DNA of 18,078 nt from Nitrospirae bacterium CG1_02_44_142 (GCA_001871685.1 MNVK01000038.1:1-18078); one strand, 5' to 3'. Shown: positions 7,060 to 14,668, counted from the first letter of the stretch. Translations and numbers: made by a program. The notes: generated from the letters alone by a model not told the origin.

Positions 7060-7605
7060 TTAAGGATAACGGAAAACAATCCAGAGCAATTTAGCTTCAG
7101 TCTCACCGATATTTTTTACCTTTTGAATCTTCTGCGCGCATGTGCAATAAATGCTGTCTCCTTCTTCAAATATCAGATTTTCCTTATCACACAGAAATTC
7201 TAACTTACCCTTAAGCGCCACCCCGAATTTATCTCCAGACGAATAGGTTAATTCCATTGCTAACTCAGAATCAGGCGGCAGGGTAAAAATCTGCGGCTGC
7301 ACATTTATATTTAAAAAACCCGAAGCCAGCGTCTCACAAACCACCTTCTTATCTTTATGGACAAATCTCTTATCTCTCCCTTTTCTGACAAAGACAACTT
7401 CTTTATGCTCATTATCGTCAAAAAAGCGGCTTATTCTTGTGTTCAGGGCATGAGCTATTTTCTCCAACGAGTTAACCGAAGGGGACGCAAGCGCTCTTTC
7501 TACCTGTGAGAGAAAACTCGGAGTCAAGCCCGTCTTTTTTGACAGTTCTTTTAATGTAACCTTCTGGCGCAGCCGCAAGTCATTTATCCTCTGTCCTATC
7601 TTCAT
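7060..7605 (-). CDS. XRE-family regulator with cupin domain
   Basis: A 181-residue protein. Residues about 5-60 form an XRE helix-turn-helix (LKELSKKTGLTPSFLSQVER). After a charged linker, residues about 105-180 form a small cupin beta barrel, seen in GDKFGVALKGKLEF and EEGDSIY. This is the PuuR/SutR-like architecture in which the cupin senses a small ligand. The ligand is unknown here. The site AGGCGGGGT before the ATG supports the start. Upstream is a 119-bp non-coding gap after the LuxR-type gene, so it may have its own promoter. Confidence 0.9.
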   Translation of the reverse strand: MKIGQRINDLRLRQKVTLKELSKKTGLTPSFLSQVERALASPSVNSLEKIAHALNTRISRFFDDNEHKEVVFVRKGRDKRFVHKDKKVVCETLASGFLNINVQPQIFTLPPDSELAMELTYSSGDKFGVALKGKLEFLCDKENLIFEEGDSIYCTCAQKIQKVKNIGETEAKLLWIVFRYP

Positions 7606-7644
7606 TTTCTTACCCCGCCTTTAATACCAGGTTATCTGTCTCAA

Positions 7645-7673
7645 GCTCTATTTCCACTCATTATTGGCGTCAA
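7645..7673 (-). promoter_or_regulatory. Weak candidate promoter for the XRE-cupin gene
   Basis: TTGACG (7668-7673, minus strand) is a good -35 match. A hexamer 17 bases on, TAGAGC, is a poor -10. The site lies in the 119-bp gap between the LuxR-type and XRE genes. Confidence 0.3.
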
Positions 7674-7724
7674 TAGCTTACACCTATACGTATCTAATAC
7701 CACACCTGCCATTTTTTAGCTGGG

Positions 7725-8474
7725 TTACCCGATATCAATCAGTCCCTGTTCAATGGCAACCGCAACAGCGTGCGCCCTATTTACAACACCAAGTTTTTTC
7801 ATAATATTTTTCGTATGGAATTTTATGGTTCTCACGCTGATGTGCAGGATTGTTGATATATCCCACGAACTCTTGCCCTGCCGCAGCCAGTTGAGCACCT
7901 CAATCTCTCTTTTGGATAGTGAACGAATATTGCCTGCGCTGCCTTGATCAATTATACGTATTATCGCATGATGCAGGTGCGGAATAATAAGTTCCAGTAT
8001 CATCTCCGTACGGGCGTTGTATTCTACTGAATTACCGGATATGGAAAGTAAACTGCCTGTATTGCCTGCTGGGTTTTTCTGCCCATGGGTAAAACCATCT
8101 CTAAGTCCAAAATCTTCTGCATGAAATACAAATTCTTTTGAAGTGGAGCGCTTCCTGAAGGTATCTTTCCACCGCTGGAGATTGAAACTGGTAAAGTTCT
8201 CCTTAACAACGTTATCTATTTTAAAGAATTCTTTCTCTGCATAAAGTTTAAGCCAATCTGCAGGATAATTCAGATTTATAATCTTGTATGAAAGTATATT
8301 GCCGCAATCATCTGTCCTTGCCGCGCCACTAACCGCAAAGTCATACGAAATCACTTCATGCAGTTTATTCACAAGTCCTTTAAAATCTTCTTCGTTTGAA
8401 CAAAGGAGGCTTGTGTGGATTAACTCCAGCAGAGTAATGGCGTCTCTCTTGGACAATAACTTATTGAAAATCAT
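7725..8474 (-). CDS. LuxR-type autoinducer-binding regulator (LuxR solo)
   Basis: A 249-residue protein. The N-terminal part resembles the acyl-homoserine-lactone-binding domain, with YPADWLKLYAEKEFFKIDNVV providing W, Y and D at the spacing seen in TraR/LasR, and FGLRDGFTHG matching the conserved glycine region. The usual DP is DN here. The C-terminal GerE helix-turn-helix covers about 182-245 (LSKREIEVLNWLRQGKSSWDIS). LuxR-family dimers bind palindromic sites when the ligand is present. No luxI synthase is in the window, so it may listen to signals made elsewhere. An AGGA lies 5 bases before the ATG. It is divergent from the radical SAM gene and shares its intergenic region. Confidence 0.88.
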   Translation of the reverse strand: MIFNKLLSKRDAITLLELIHTSLLCSNEEDFKGLVNKLHEVISYDFAVSGAARTDDCGNILSYKIINLNYPADWLKLYAEKEFFKIDNVVKENFTSFNLQRWKDTFRKRSTSKEFVFHAEDFGLRDGFTHGQKNPAGNTGSLLSISGNSVEYNARTEMILELIIPHLHHAIIRIIDQGSAGNIRSLSKREIEVLNWLRQGKSSWDISTILHISVRTIKFHTKNIMKKLGVVNRAHAVAVAIEQGLIDIG

Positions 8475-8545
8475 ACTATTCCTGCTCCTGCGATAGTAAA
8501 CCGCTTAATGCAGAATGTCCAAATTTAACCCGTCGTTATAAACTG

Positions 8546-8574
8546 ACCATATCAAAAAATACTCCATCTGTCAA
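8546..8574 (-). promoter_or_regulatory. Sigma-70 promoter of the LuxR-type gene
   Basis: On the minus strand TTGACA (8569-8574) is followed after exactly 17 bases by TATGGT (8546-8551). Transcription would start near 8539 and leave a leader of about 65 bases before the ATG at 8474. Confidence 0.75.
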
Positions 8575-8624
8575 GGGATGCTGCCTTTTCCTGAGGTTTT
8601 ACCGAACAGAAGTTGCACTTTGTG

Positions 8625-8630
8625 TATAAT
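8625..8630 (+). promoter_or_regulatory. TATAAT box of the radical SAM gene
   Basis: A perfect TATAAT ends six bases before the ATG at 8637. No good -35 match lies 16-18 bases upstream. If used, transcription would begin at or next to the ATG, giving a leaderless mRNA. Confidence 0.45.
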
Positions 8631-8636
8631 AAAAAC

Positions 8637-9842
8637 ATGAACTATTTTCTCACTAAGGAAGCCGTCCTCAAATGGCTTGAAACCCCTTCTGTATATCACA
8701 TCAAAAGGGACGAACTCTACGAGCTTGACAACGAGGCTTTTAAATTCCTTAAAAAATTTCAAAATAATCCCCCCTCGTCCCCCTTTAGCAAAGGGGGGAT
8801 GGGGGGATTTTCTAAAAATGAGAATAAATTTATTGATTACTGCATCAAGGAAGGCATCTTAACAACAGAGAAAAATTTACTGAAACGCCCGCACGTTATA
8901 AAATCGCCTAAGCCTTCTCTCCGTTACCTTGAACTGCAGATTACAGACAGATGCAATCTGAGGTGTAAGCACTGCTATATTAAGCCCTCCTCGCCCCCCT
9001 TTAGTAAAGGGAGGATGGGGGGATTTGAGCTTTCATTAAGCCGGATAAAAAAAGTCCTGAGCGAATTTGAGGAGATGCAGGGATTAAGGGTTCTAATCAC
9101 GGGAGGCGAGCCTCTGACCCACAGCAGATTTACAGAAATTAACGCGATGCTCCCTCAGTTCTTCATAAGAAAAATATTATTTACAAACGGTTTGCTCTTA
9201 AATAAAAAAATCCTTAAGAATCTTAATGTGGATGAAATCCAGATAAGCATAGACGGTCTTGAAAAAGCGCACGACTCACTTAGAGGCAAAGGGACTTTTA
9301 AGAAGGCAATTGAAGCTGTCAAAAATGCAATAAATACAGAATTTGAAGTATCTGTCTCAACGATGGTTCATCCTGCAAATCTCGGAGATTTCGATAAGAT
9401 GGAAGCATTGTTTAAAGGGCTGGGAATAAAAGACTGGACAGTAGATGTGCCTTGCATAACCGGAAGATTAGAAAAACATACTGAAGTCCAGATAAGTCCG
9501 GATAAGGGCGGAAAATACCTCGCCTACGGCTATGGAGACGGGCTGCATTCAGGCGCATCGGGTTTTGCCTGCGGGCTGCACCTGATGTCTGTGACGGCAG
9601 ACGGCAGGGCTGCGAAATGCACGTTCTACGCAGACAGAGATGCAGGCAATATAAAGGACGGCCTCGGAGAATGCTGGCAGAGAATAAAACCTATAAAACT
9701 TAGTGAATTGAAATGCGACTGTAAACATATTGAAATATGCAGGGGGGGATGCAGGTATAGGGCTAAACTCCTCGGCGATTCAATGGGAAAAGACCTTTAC
9801 AGATGCGCCTTGTATAACCACCCCTTTAATTCCCCTCCTTAA
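8637..9842 (+). CDS. Radical SAM/SPASM domain protein
   Basis: A 401-residue protein, counted from the ATG at 8637. Residues 1-80 look like a small winged-helix or PqqD-like N-terminal domain. The radical SAM core has C106-C110-C113 (CNLRCKHC) for the SAM-binding 4Fe-4S cluster, GGEP at 156-159, and IQISIDG at 201-207. The C-terminal SPASM region has cysteines at 312, 328, 346, 360, 362, 368, 372 and 390 for auxiliary clusters. Such enzymes often mature ribosomal peptides or enzymes, but no precursor peptide is visible nearby. Two repeat-encoded peptides lie at about 45-58 and 117-130, the second directly after the cluster motif. The last residues (HPFNSPP) and the stop come from a third repeat. 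A longer frame from TTG 8613 lacks a ribosome-binding site and overlaps the TATAAT box. Confidence 0.9.
   Translation: MNYFLTKEAVLKWLETPSVYHIKRDELYELDNEAFKFLKKFQNNPPSSPFSKGGMGGFSKNENKFIDYCIKEGILTTEKNLLKRPHVIKSPKPSLRYLELQITDRCNLRCKHCYIKPSSPPFSKGRMGGFELSLSRIKKVLSEFEEMQGLRVLITGGEPLTHSRFTEINAMLPQFFIRKILFTNGLLLNKKILKNLNVDEIQISIDGLEKAHDSLRGKGTFKKAIEAVKNAINTEFEVSVSTMVHPANLGDFDKMEALFKGLGIKDWTVDVPCITGRLEKHTEVQISPDKGGKYLAYGYGDGLHSGASGFACGLHLMSVTADGRAAKCTFYADRDAGNIKDGLGECWQRIKPIKLSELKCDCKHIEICRGGCRYRAKLLGDSMGKDLYRCALYNHPFNSPP
8766..8809 (+). repeat. G/C-run palindromic repeat inside radical SAM gene, copy C
   Basis: A 44-bp element with AATCCCCCC and GGGGGGATT ends and a CCCCCTTTA/AAAGGGGG inner hairpin. 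It is translated in frame as NPPSSPFSKGGMGG, residues about 44-57 of the N-terminal domain. Confidence 0.9.
8982..9025 (+). repeat. G/C-run palindromic repeat inside radical SAM gene, copy D
   Basis: Same length, frame and orientation as the copy 216 bases upstream, with some G/C-run positions changed. It encodes KPSSPPFSKGRMGG, starting three residues after the third cluster-binding cysteine. Confidence 0.88.
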
Positions 9843-9872
9843 TAAGGAGGGGAGCACGAAGTGCGGGGTGGT
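9817..9872. repeat. Nested palindrome between convergent genes
   Basis: Outer arms ACCACCCC (9817-9824) and GGGGTGGT (9865-9872) enclose a 9-bp hairpin, CCCCTCCTT-AAT-AAGGAGGGG (9832-9852), and a small GCAC-GAA-GTGC hairpin (9854-9864). The element supplies the radical SAM stop codon. It lacks a T-run but could block transcription between the convergent genes. A further partly symmetric GGGACTGTCCC follows at 9878-9888. Confidence 0.75.
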
Positions 9873-9899
9873 AATTCGGGACTGTCCCCGTCGGCTTTC

Positions 9900-11603
9900 T
9901 TACAGCCTTCCTGAGCGAATTATAGAAATAATCAGCCAGATGCCAAGCAAAAAGGCAAAGCCGAACGCTGACAGGCCGAGAATGGAAAACCCGTATATCT
10001 TGGGGCCGACGCCTGTTGCATGCATTATGGCGGAACTCAGGAGAATAGAACTCACAATCAGGCTGAATGAAATCCTGTTGCTTGCCTTGTCCATATCCCT
10101 TATAAATTTCTCAAGGCCGATATGCGTGAGTTTCATATGAATATCGTCCTTTAAAACCTTTCTTATAATCTGTTTCATCTGGCGGGGAAAGATCACAACA
10201 AAGTCTCCTATCTCTTCTATACTCTTTTTGGTCTTTTCGTATATCCTTGAAGGACTCAGCTTTTCCCTGACAAGTTTGGAGGCGTAAGGCTCTGCGGCTG
10301 CGATGAAATCAAAATCAGGGTCCAGTTCTCTTCCTATACTCTCAAGAATCAGCATCGCCTTATTAACAAGGAGCAGGTCTGAAGGAATCTTCATGTTATG
10401 CTTCATTGCCAGATGCGTTACAATGTCCATATACTCGGCAAAATTTATTTCTTTCAGGGTCAATCCATAGAGCGGCTCCAGAAAATAAACCAGGTCTGAC
10501 TTGAAATCCTTTCTGAAGGCAATTAAATCAACCTCTTCAGGAACAAGCCCGAGTTCTATATACTGGTCAATCAGCCTGTCAAAATCCTTATTTATAAGCG
10601 CCAGAAATGTATTTGCCATCGTCTCTTTCATCTCATCCGTAACCCTCCCGACTATCCCGAAGTCCATAAATCCTATCAGCCCTTCAGACATTGCGAAAAT
10701 GTTTCCCGGATGAGGGTCTGCATGAAAGAACCCGTCTTCAAGCACCATCTTGAAATACGCATCAACGCCGTTCTTAGCAAGCTCTCTCCTGTCAAGCCCC
10801 ATCCTTTCTATCGCAGGGATGTCGTCAATCCTTACTCCGTCTATCCTTTCCATCGTAAGAATCTTTTCGGTGGAAAACTCACTGTAGATTTTCGGGATAT
10901 ATATATGGGGACTGTTCTCAAAGTTTTTCCTGAAGCGCAAACAGTTCTTTGCCTCCTCCGAGAAATCCAATTCCTTTCTGATAGTCCTGGAAAATTCCTC
11001 CACAATGCCTATCGGATTAAAAAACCTGCTCTCAGGGATATGCTTGTCCATAAGCTGGGCTATTGTCGTAAGGATATTTATGTCTGTCTCTATCTGCTCT
11101 CTTATATCAGGCCTCTGCACCTTTATTATCACATCTCTTCCATCAAGGAGTGTCCCGTAATGAACCTGTGCAATTGATGCGGCAGCGCCCGGTTCAGCCT
11201 GAAATTTTGCAAATATCTTATCAATCGGAAGCTGTATCTCTTCCACTATAATTTTCCTTGCCTCATCAGAAGGAAAAGGCGGAACCTTATCCTGAAGCTT
11301 CTTAAACTCATTGGCAAAAGGCGCAGTAATAAGGTCGGGCCTGGATGAAAGAAGCTGGGCGAGTTTGATAAAACTTGGGCCAAGTTCTGCGAATGCCATT
11401 CTAAGTCTCTCAGGGACTGTCGGCCCTTTCACTACCGGCCACTGCCCGAAGGTCTTTAGCCTTTTCTTGAGAGAGACATATCTGTGGAGGCGAAGCTGGT
11501 CTATTATGTGTCCGAACCCGTACTTAAGAAAAACATTAATAATCTGCCTTACTCTGTTAATATTCTTATATGTGCTCCTGAGTTTCAGCAGACTGAAAGG
11601 CAT
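9900..11603 (-). CDS. ABC1/UbiB-family atypical kinase-like protein
   Basis: A 567-residue protein, the usual length for bacterial AarF/UbiB. Motifs in order: the family KxGQ motif appears as K80-L-A-Q83; the alanine-rich loop is AAAS at 140-143; the invariant lysine is K161 (IIKVQRP); the catalytic loop is HADPHPGN at 294-301; the metal-binding DFG starts at D314. Two C-terminal hydrophobic helices (about 513-533 and 538-563) anchor it in the membrane. Members support ubiquinone or other isoprenoid-lipid metabolism through ATPase activity; the exact role in a probable menaquinone user is unclear. It starts three bases after the phasin-like gene stop, with AGGAAGA before the ATG, so the two are co-transcribed. 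Confidence 0.92.
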   Translation of the reverse strand: MPFSLLKLRSTYKNINRVRQIINVFLKYGFGHIIDQLRLHRYVSLKKRLKTFGQWPVVKGPTVPERLRMAFAELGPSFIKLAQLLSSRPDLITAPFANEFKKLQDKVPPFPSDEARKIIVEEIQLPIDKIFAKFQAEPGAAASIAQVHYGTLLDGRDVIIKVQRPDIREQIETDINILTTIAQLMDKHIPESRFFNPIGIVEEFSRTIRKELDFSEEAKNCLRFRKNFENSPHIYIPKIYSEFSTEKILTMERIDGVRIDDIPAIERMGLDRRELAKNGVDAYFKMVLEDGFFHADPHPGNIFAMSEGLIGFMDFGIVGRVTDEMKETMANTFLALINKDFDRLIDQYIELGLVPEEVDLIAFRKDFKSDLVYFLEPLYGLTLKEINFAEYMDIVTHLAMKHNMKIPSDLLLVNKAMLILESIGRELDPDFDFIAAAEPYASKLVREKLSPSRIYEKTKKSIEEIGDFVVIFPRQMKQIIRKVLKDDIHMKLTHIGLEKFIRDMDKASNRISFSLIVSSILLSSAIMHATGVGPKIYGFSILGLSAFGFAFLLGIWLIISIIRSGRL

Positions 11604-11606
11604 GGC

Positions 11607-11930
11607 CTATTCTTCCTGCCCTTCTTCCTTTACTCCTTCCAGTTTCTTTAACCTATTAGAGAGGTTCAGGATTTTTTTATTGAGCTTCTCTATGTCGTCC
11701 TTTGTGGAAAGATTCATTTTTTCCAGAGTCTTTGACAATATCTCCGAAAAATTTTTAGAAAAGCCTTCCGTGCCCTTCTCAGCCTTTTCAGTCCACTCTT
11801 TTACGAGTTTTGCGCCTTGTGATTCGCTTAGCTCGCCTTTTTTAATAAGCTCGTCAATGAACTCATTTACCTTCTGCTGCATGCCCAAACCCGCAAGCAG
11901 AGCGCTCCTTATCGTTTCAAAAACTGTCAT
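11607..11930 (-). CDS. Phasin-like / PHA granule-associated-type helical protein
   Basis: A 107-residue, highly charged, alpha-helical protein without cysteines. It resembles the PhaI/PhaF phasin-like family: an N-terminal amphipathic helix (TIRSALLAGLGMQQKVNEFI), the segment KKGELSESQGAKLVKEW, and a C-terminal coiled coil. The frame could begin at GTG 11936, but that GTG is part of the ribosome-binding sequence GGAGGTG, so the ATG at 11930 with a 5-base spacing is the likely start. Proteins of this type are commonly found beside ABC1 kinase genes. Whether the organism makes polyhydroxyalkanoate is not shown by this window; a structural or lipid-associated role for the pair is equally possible. 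Confidence 0.8.
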   Translation of the reverse strand: MTVFETIRSALLAGLGMQQKVNEFIDELIKKGELSESQGAKLVKEWTEKAEKGTEGFSKNFSEILSKTLEKMNLSTKDDIEKLNKKILNLSNRLKKLEGVKEEGQEE

Positions 11931-11949
11931 AAACACCTCCGTTTTTAGG

Positions 11950-12000
11950 GGCCAGGTATCAGGTTTCAGTCTGACACCTAATACCTAACACCTAATACCT
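11950..12000. repeat. Short tandem and inverted ACCTAAT-type repeats
   Basis: Several units of the form ACCTAATACCT/ACCTAACACCT sit opposite an inverted AGGTATCAGGTTTCAG, so the region can fold into a hairpin. It fills the alaS-phasin gap and forms the last codons and TAG stop of alaS. A related tract is at 16710-16784. Confidence 0.75.
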
Positions 12001-14633
12001 TTCTTAACCATATCGTACACTGCTTCAAGCGCCTTGTCCAATTTTGCAATGTCTTTTGTGCCGCCCTCTGCCATTTCGGGCTTTCCTCCGCCTCTGCCGC
12101 CTGCAGCCTCAGCAACCTTTTTAAGTATCTCTCCAGCCTTAATCTTCTTAGCCAGGTCTTTTGTGACCATGGACAAAAACGACGCCTCACCGTTCTTAAC
12201 GGATGCAAGAACAATAATGCCGGAGCCGAGTTTATTTTTTAAATTGTCTGCAATAATCCTTAAATCCTTTTTTCCAAGGCCGTCAACCCTGTGTGAAATA
12301 ACCTTCATGCCGCCTATATCTCTTGCCTTCTCTATGAGCGCTGCTGAACTTTCAAACGCCGCCCTGCCTTTGAGCGTCTCTAATTCTCTTTCCAGCTCTC
12401 TCATATCAGCAAGAAGCCTTCCTACCCTTTCAAACGGTTTCTCCGTCTTAAGCATATCCGAGATTTTTGTTAGCTCTTCTTCCTTCTTTCTGAAATGGTC
12501 AAGGGCAGAGATTCCTGTCAGCGCCTCTATCCTTCTAATTCCTGATGCAACGCTTCCCTCTGAGACAATGACAAATGGGCCTATGTCTCCGGTTGCCTTG
12601 CAGTGAGTGCCGCCGCAGAGTTCAGAGCTGAAACCCGGCGCCTTTACAACTCTGACTATTTCACCGTATTTTTCTCCGAAAAGAGCTGTCGCTCCTGATG
12701 CAACCGCATCTTTTATATCCATTACCGAAGTCTCAACATTAATGTTCTCAAGAATTTTCTGGTTAACCGCATCCTCAATCTCCTTTATCTCTGCGCCGCC
12801 GAGTGGAAAAAAATGCGTAAAATCAAACCTGAGCCGGTCAGGAGCAACAAGTGAACCTGCCTGTTTTACATGCTCGCCGATTATATTTCTCAACGACGCC
12901 TGAAGGAGATGCGTTGCGGTGTGGTTTCTCATTACCGCCTTTCTTTTCACAGCATCAACACTGCATGTCACCCGGTCCCATACCTTCAATTTTCCATCTT
13001 TGATTTTTATGATATGTGAATGCAGCCCCTCAATAACTTTTTTGGTATCTGCAACAAAGGCCCTGAATCCTCCGCCTGAGGCGGATGACGTCATCTCGCC
13101 TGTATCTCCAACCTGGCCTCCGGATTCACCGTAAAAAGGAGTTTTATCCAGAAAAACCTCTACTTCTTCGCCTTTAGAAGCCTCCCTGATAACCTTCCCT
13201 TCCTTCAGCATAGCCTTAACAATTGATTCGGTCTGCATTGAATCATAACCGACAAACTCAGTCTTGCCTATCTCGGAAAGCAGTTCTCTATATATGGATG
13301 AAACAGCCTCTTCCTCTCCGACCCATGAAGCCCTGGCCCTTTCCCTCTGCATCTCCATCTCTCTGTGAAACCCGTCTTCATCCAGAATGATATTGTTGTC
13401 GGATGCAATGTCTCTTGCCAGGTCTATGGGAAATCCGAATGTGTCATAGAGCTTGAATATCTCAGCTCCCGGAACTGACTTTAATCCAGCCTTCTTTGCA
13501 GCCGCAATTACTTCATCTATTATCTTCATGCCCTGCTCAAGCGTCTTGGAAAAACGCTCCTCTTCAAATCTAAGCACCTTTGCAGCCCTTTCCTTTTCAT
13601 CAAGAAGTTCAGGATACGCATCACCAACAGAATCAGCCGCAGGCTCAACAAGCTTATAGAGCGCGGGGTCATTGACGCCAAGAAGTTTTGCGTGCCTTGA
13701 AGCCCTTCTTATAATCCTCCTGAGTACATAACCCCTTCCTTCATTGGACGGCATAAGTCCCTCAGAAATGAGAAATGAAATCGCCCTGATATGGTCGGCA
13801 ATAACCCTCATGGATGCATCGGTCTCAGCGCTCTTTCCGTAAGTTGTATGCGCAAGCTCTGATATTGCGGATATTATGGGCATGAATAAGTCAGTATCAA
13901 AATTATTAAGCTTCCCCTGTAAGACAGCGGCTATCCTTTCAAGCCCCATTCCTGTATCTATGCTCGGCTTTGGGAGGGGCGTAAGATTCCCTGATTCATC
14001 TCTGTAAAACTGCATAAAAACAAGATTCCACAGCTCAAGAAACCTGTCGCAGTCGCATCCCACACTGCAATCAGAAGCGCCGCACCCGACATGCTCTCCC
14101 TGGTCAATGATTATTTCAGAGCACGGACCGCAGGGGCCGGTATCCCCCATCTGCCAGAAGTTGTCTTTAGCTCCGAGACGAACAATCCTGTCAGGAGAGA
14201 TGCCTGTCAATTCCTTCCATAGTCTTTCAGCCTCGTCATCCTTTTCATAAACAGAGACCCAGAGCCTGTCCTTCGGGAGTTTAAATATGCCTGTAAGCAA
14301 TTCCCACCCGAATAGTATCGCATCTTTTTTAAAGTAATCGCCGAATGAAAAATTCCCGAGCATTTCAAAAAAAGTGTGATGCCTTGAGGTATGCCCTACA
14401 TTTTCAAGGTCGCTGTGCTTGCCGCCTGCCCTCAGACATTTCTGGCACGAGACGGCCCTGGTGTACTGCCTTTTCTCTTCTCCCAGAAAAACGGATTTAA
14501 ACTGCACCATCCCTGCATTAGTAAAAAGCAGCGTAGGGTCGTTCTTCGGTATAAGAGACGAGCTTCTTACTATCTCATGGCCTCTGGAGGAAAAATAATC
14601 CAGAAATGCCTTTCTTATATCTTTGCTTTTCAT
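11985..14633 (-). CDS. alaS: Alanyl-tRNA synthetase
   Basis: An 882-residue full-length enzyme that charges tRNA-Ala. It has the N-terminal class II catalytic domain (FTNAGMVQFK near 33, RHHTFFEMLGNFSFGDY near 84), the tRNA-recognition region, the editing domain with zinc ligands H571-x3-H575 (HTATH) and C673-x3-H677 (CGGTH), and the DHHA1-type C-terminal region (GKKDLRIIADN, GGRGGGKPEMAEGG). A cysteine cluster at GCGASDCSVGCDC is also present. The 20-bp palindromic repeat encodes SASGG at about 517-521 in the linker to the editing domain. The C-terminal GIRC and stop are supplied by a tandem repeat. The ribosome-binding site is weak (AGG). Confidence 0.98.
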   Translation of the reverse strand: MKSKDIRKAFLDYFSSRGHEIVRSSSLIPKNDPTLLFTNAGMVQFKSVFLGEEKRQYTRAVSCQKCLRAGGKHSDLENVGHTSRHHTFFEMLGNFSFGDYFKKDAILFGWELLTGIFKLPKDRLWVSVYEKDDEAERLWKELTGISPDRIVRLGAKDNFWQMGDTGPCGPCSEIIIDQGEHVGCGASDCSVGCDCDRFLELWNLVFMQFYRDESGNLTPLPKPSIDTGMGLERIAAVLQGKLNNFDTDLFMPIISAISELAHTTYGKSAETDASMRVIADHIRAISFLISEGLMPSNEGRGYVLRRIIRRASRHAKLLGVNDPALYKLVEPAADSVGDAYPELLDEKERAAKVLRFEEERFSKTLEQGMKIIDEVIAAAKKAGLKSVPGAEIFKLYDTFGFPIDLARDIASDNNIILDEDGFHREMEMQRERARASWVGEEEAVSSIYRELLSEIGKTEFVGYDSMQTESIVKAMLKEGKVIREASKGEEVEVFLDKTPFYGESGGQVGDTGEMTSSASGGGFRAFVADTKKVIEGLHSHIIKIKDGKLKVWDRVTCSVDAVKRKAVMRNHTATHLLQASLRNIIGEHVKQAGSLVAPDRLRFDFTHFFPLGGAEIKEIEDAVNQKILENINVETSVMDIKDAVASGATALFGEKYGEIVRVVKAPGFSSELCGGTHCKATGDIGPFVIVSEGSVASGIRRIEALTGISALDHFRKKEEELTKISDMLKTEKPFERVGRLLADMRELERELETLKGRAAFESSAALIEKARDIGGMKVISHRVDGLGKKDLRIIADNLKNKLGSGIIVLASVKNGEASFLSMVTKDLAKKIKAGEILKKVAEAAGGRGGGKPEMAEGGTKDIAKLDKALEAVYDMVKKGIRC
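13068..13087. repeat. 20-bp palindromic repeat inside alaS
   Basis: Identical to 6544-6563. It is in frame in alaS and adds small residues (SSASGGG) in a variable linker. Confidence 0.8.
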
Positions 14634-14668
14634 TTACGCCTGAATCCTTATCTTTAAAACTAAAAACT

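Noticed and set aside
8613..8636. TTG start for the radical SAM gene
   Set aside because: There is no ribosome-binding site before it, and the stretch to the ATG contains the TATAAT box.
8475..8636. Precursor peptide gene for the radical SAM protein
   Set aside because: No short frame with a ribosome-binding site and a plausible leader/core is visible here or in 9843-9899.
9843..9899. Rho-independent terminator after the radical SAM gene
   Set aside because: A strong hairpin is present but no T-run follows on either strand, so it is recorded as a repeat.
11931..11936. GTG start for the phasin-like gene
   Set aside because: The GTG is part of GGAGGTG, the ribosome-binding site of the ATG six bases later.
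12034..13134. Several plus-strand frames of 70-190 codons
   Set aside because: They are antisense to alaS, low in complexity (Ser/Pro/Phe-rich), and without ribosome-binding sites.
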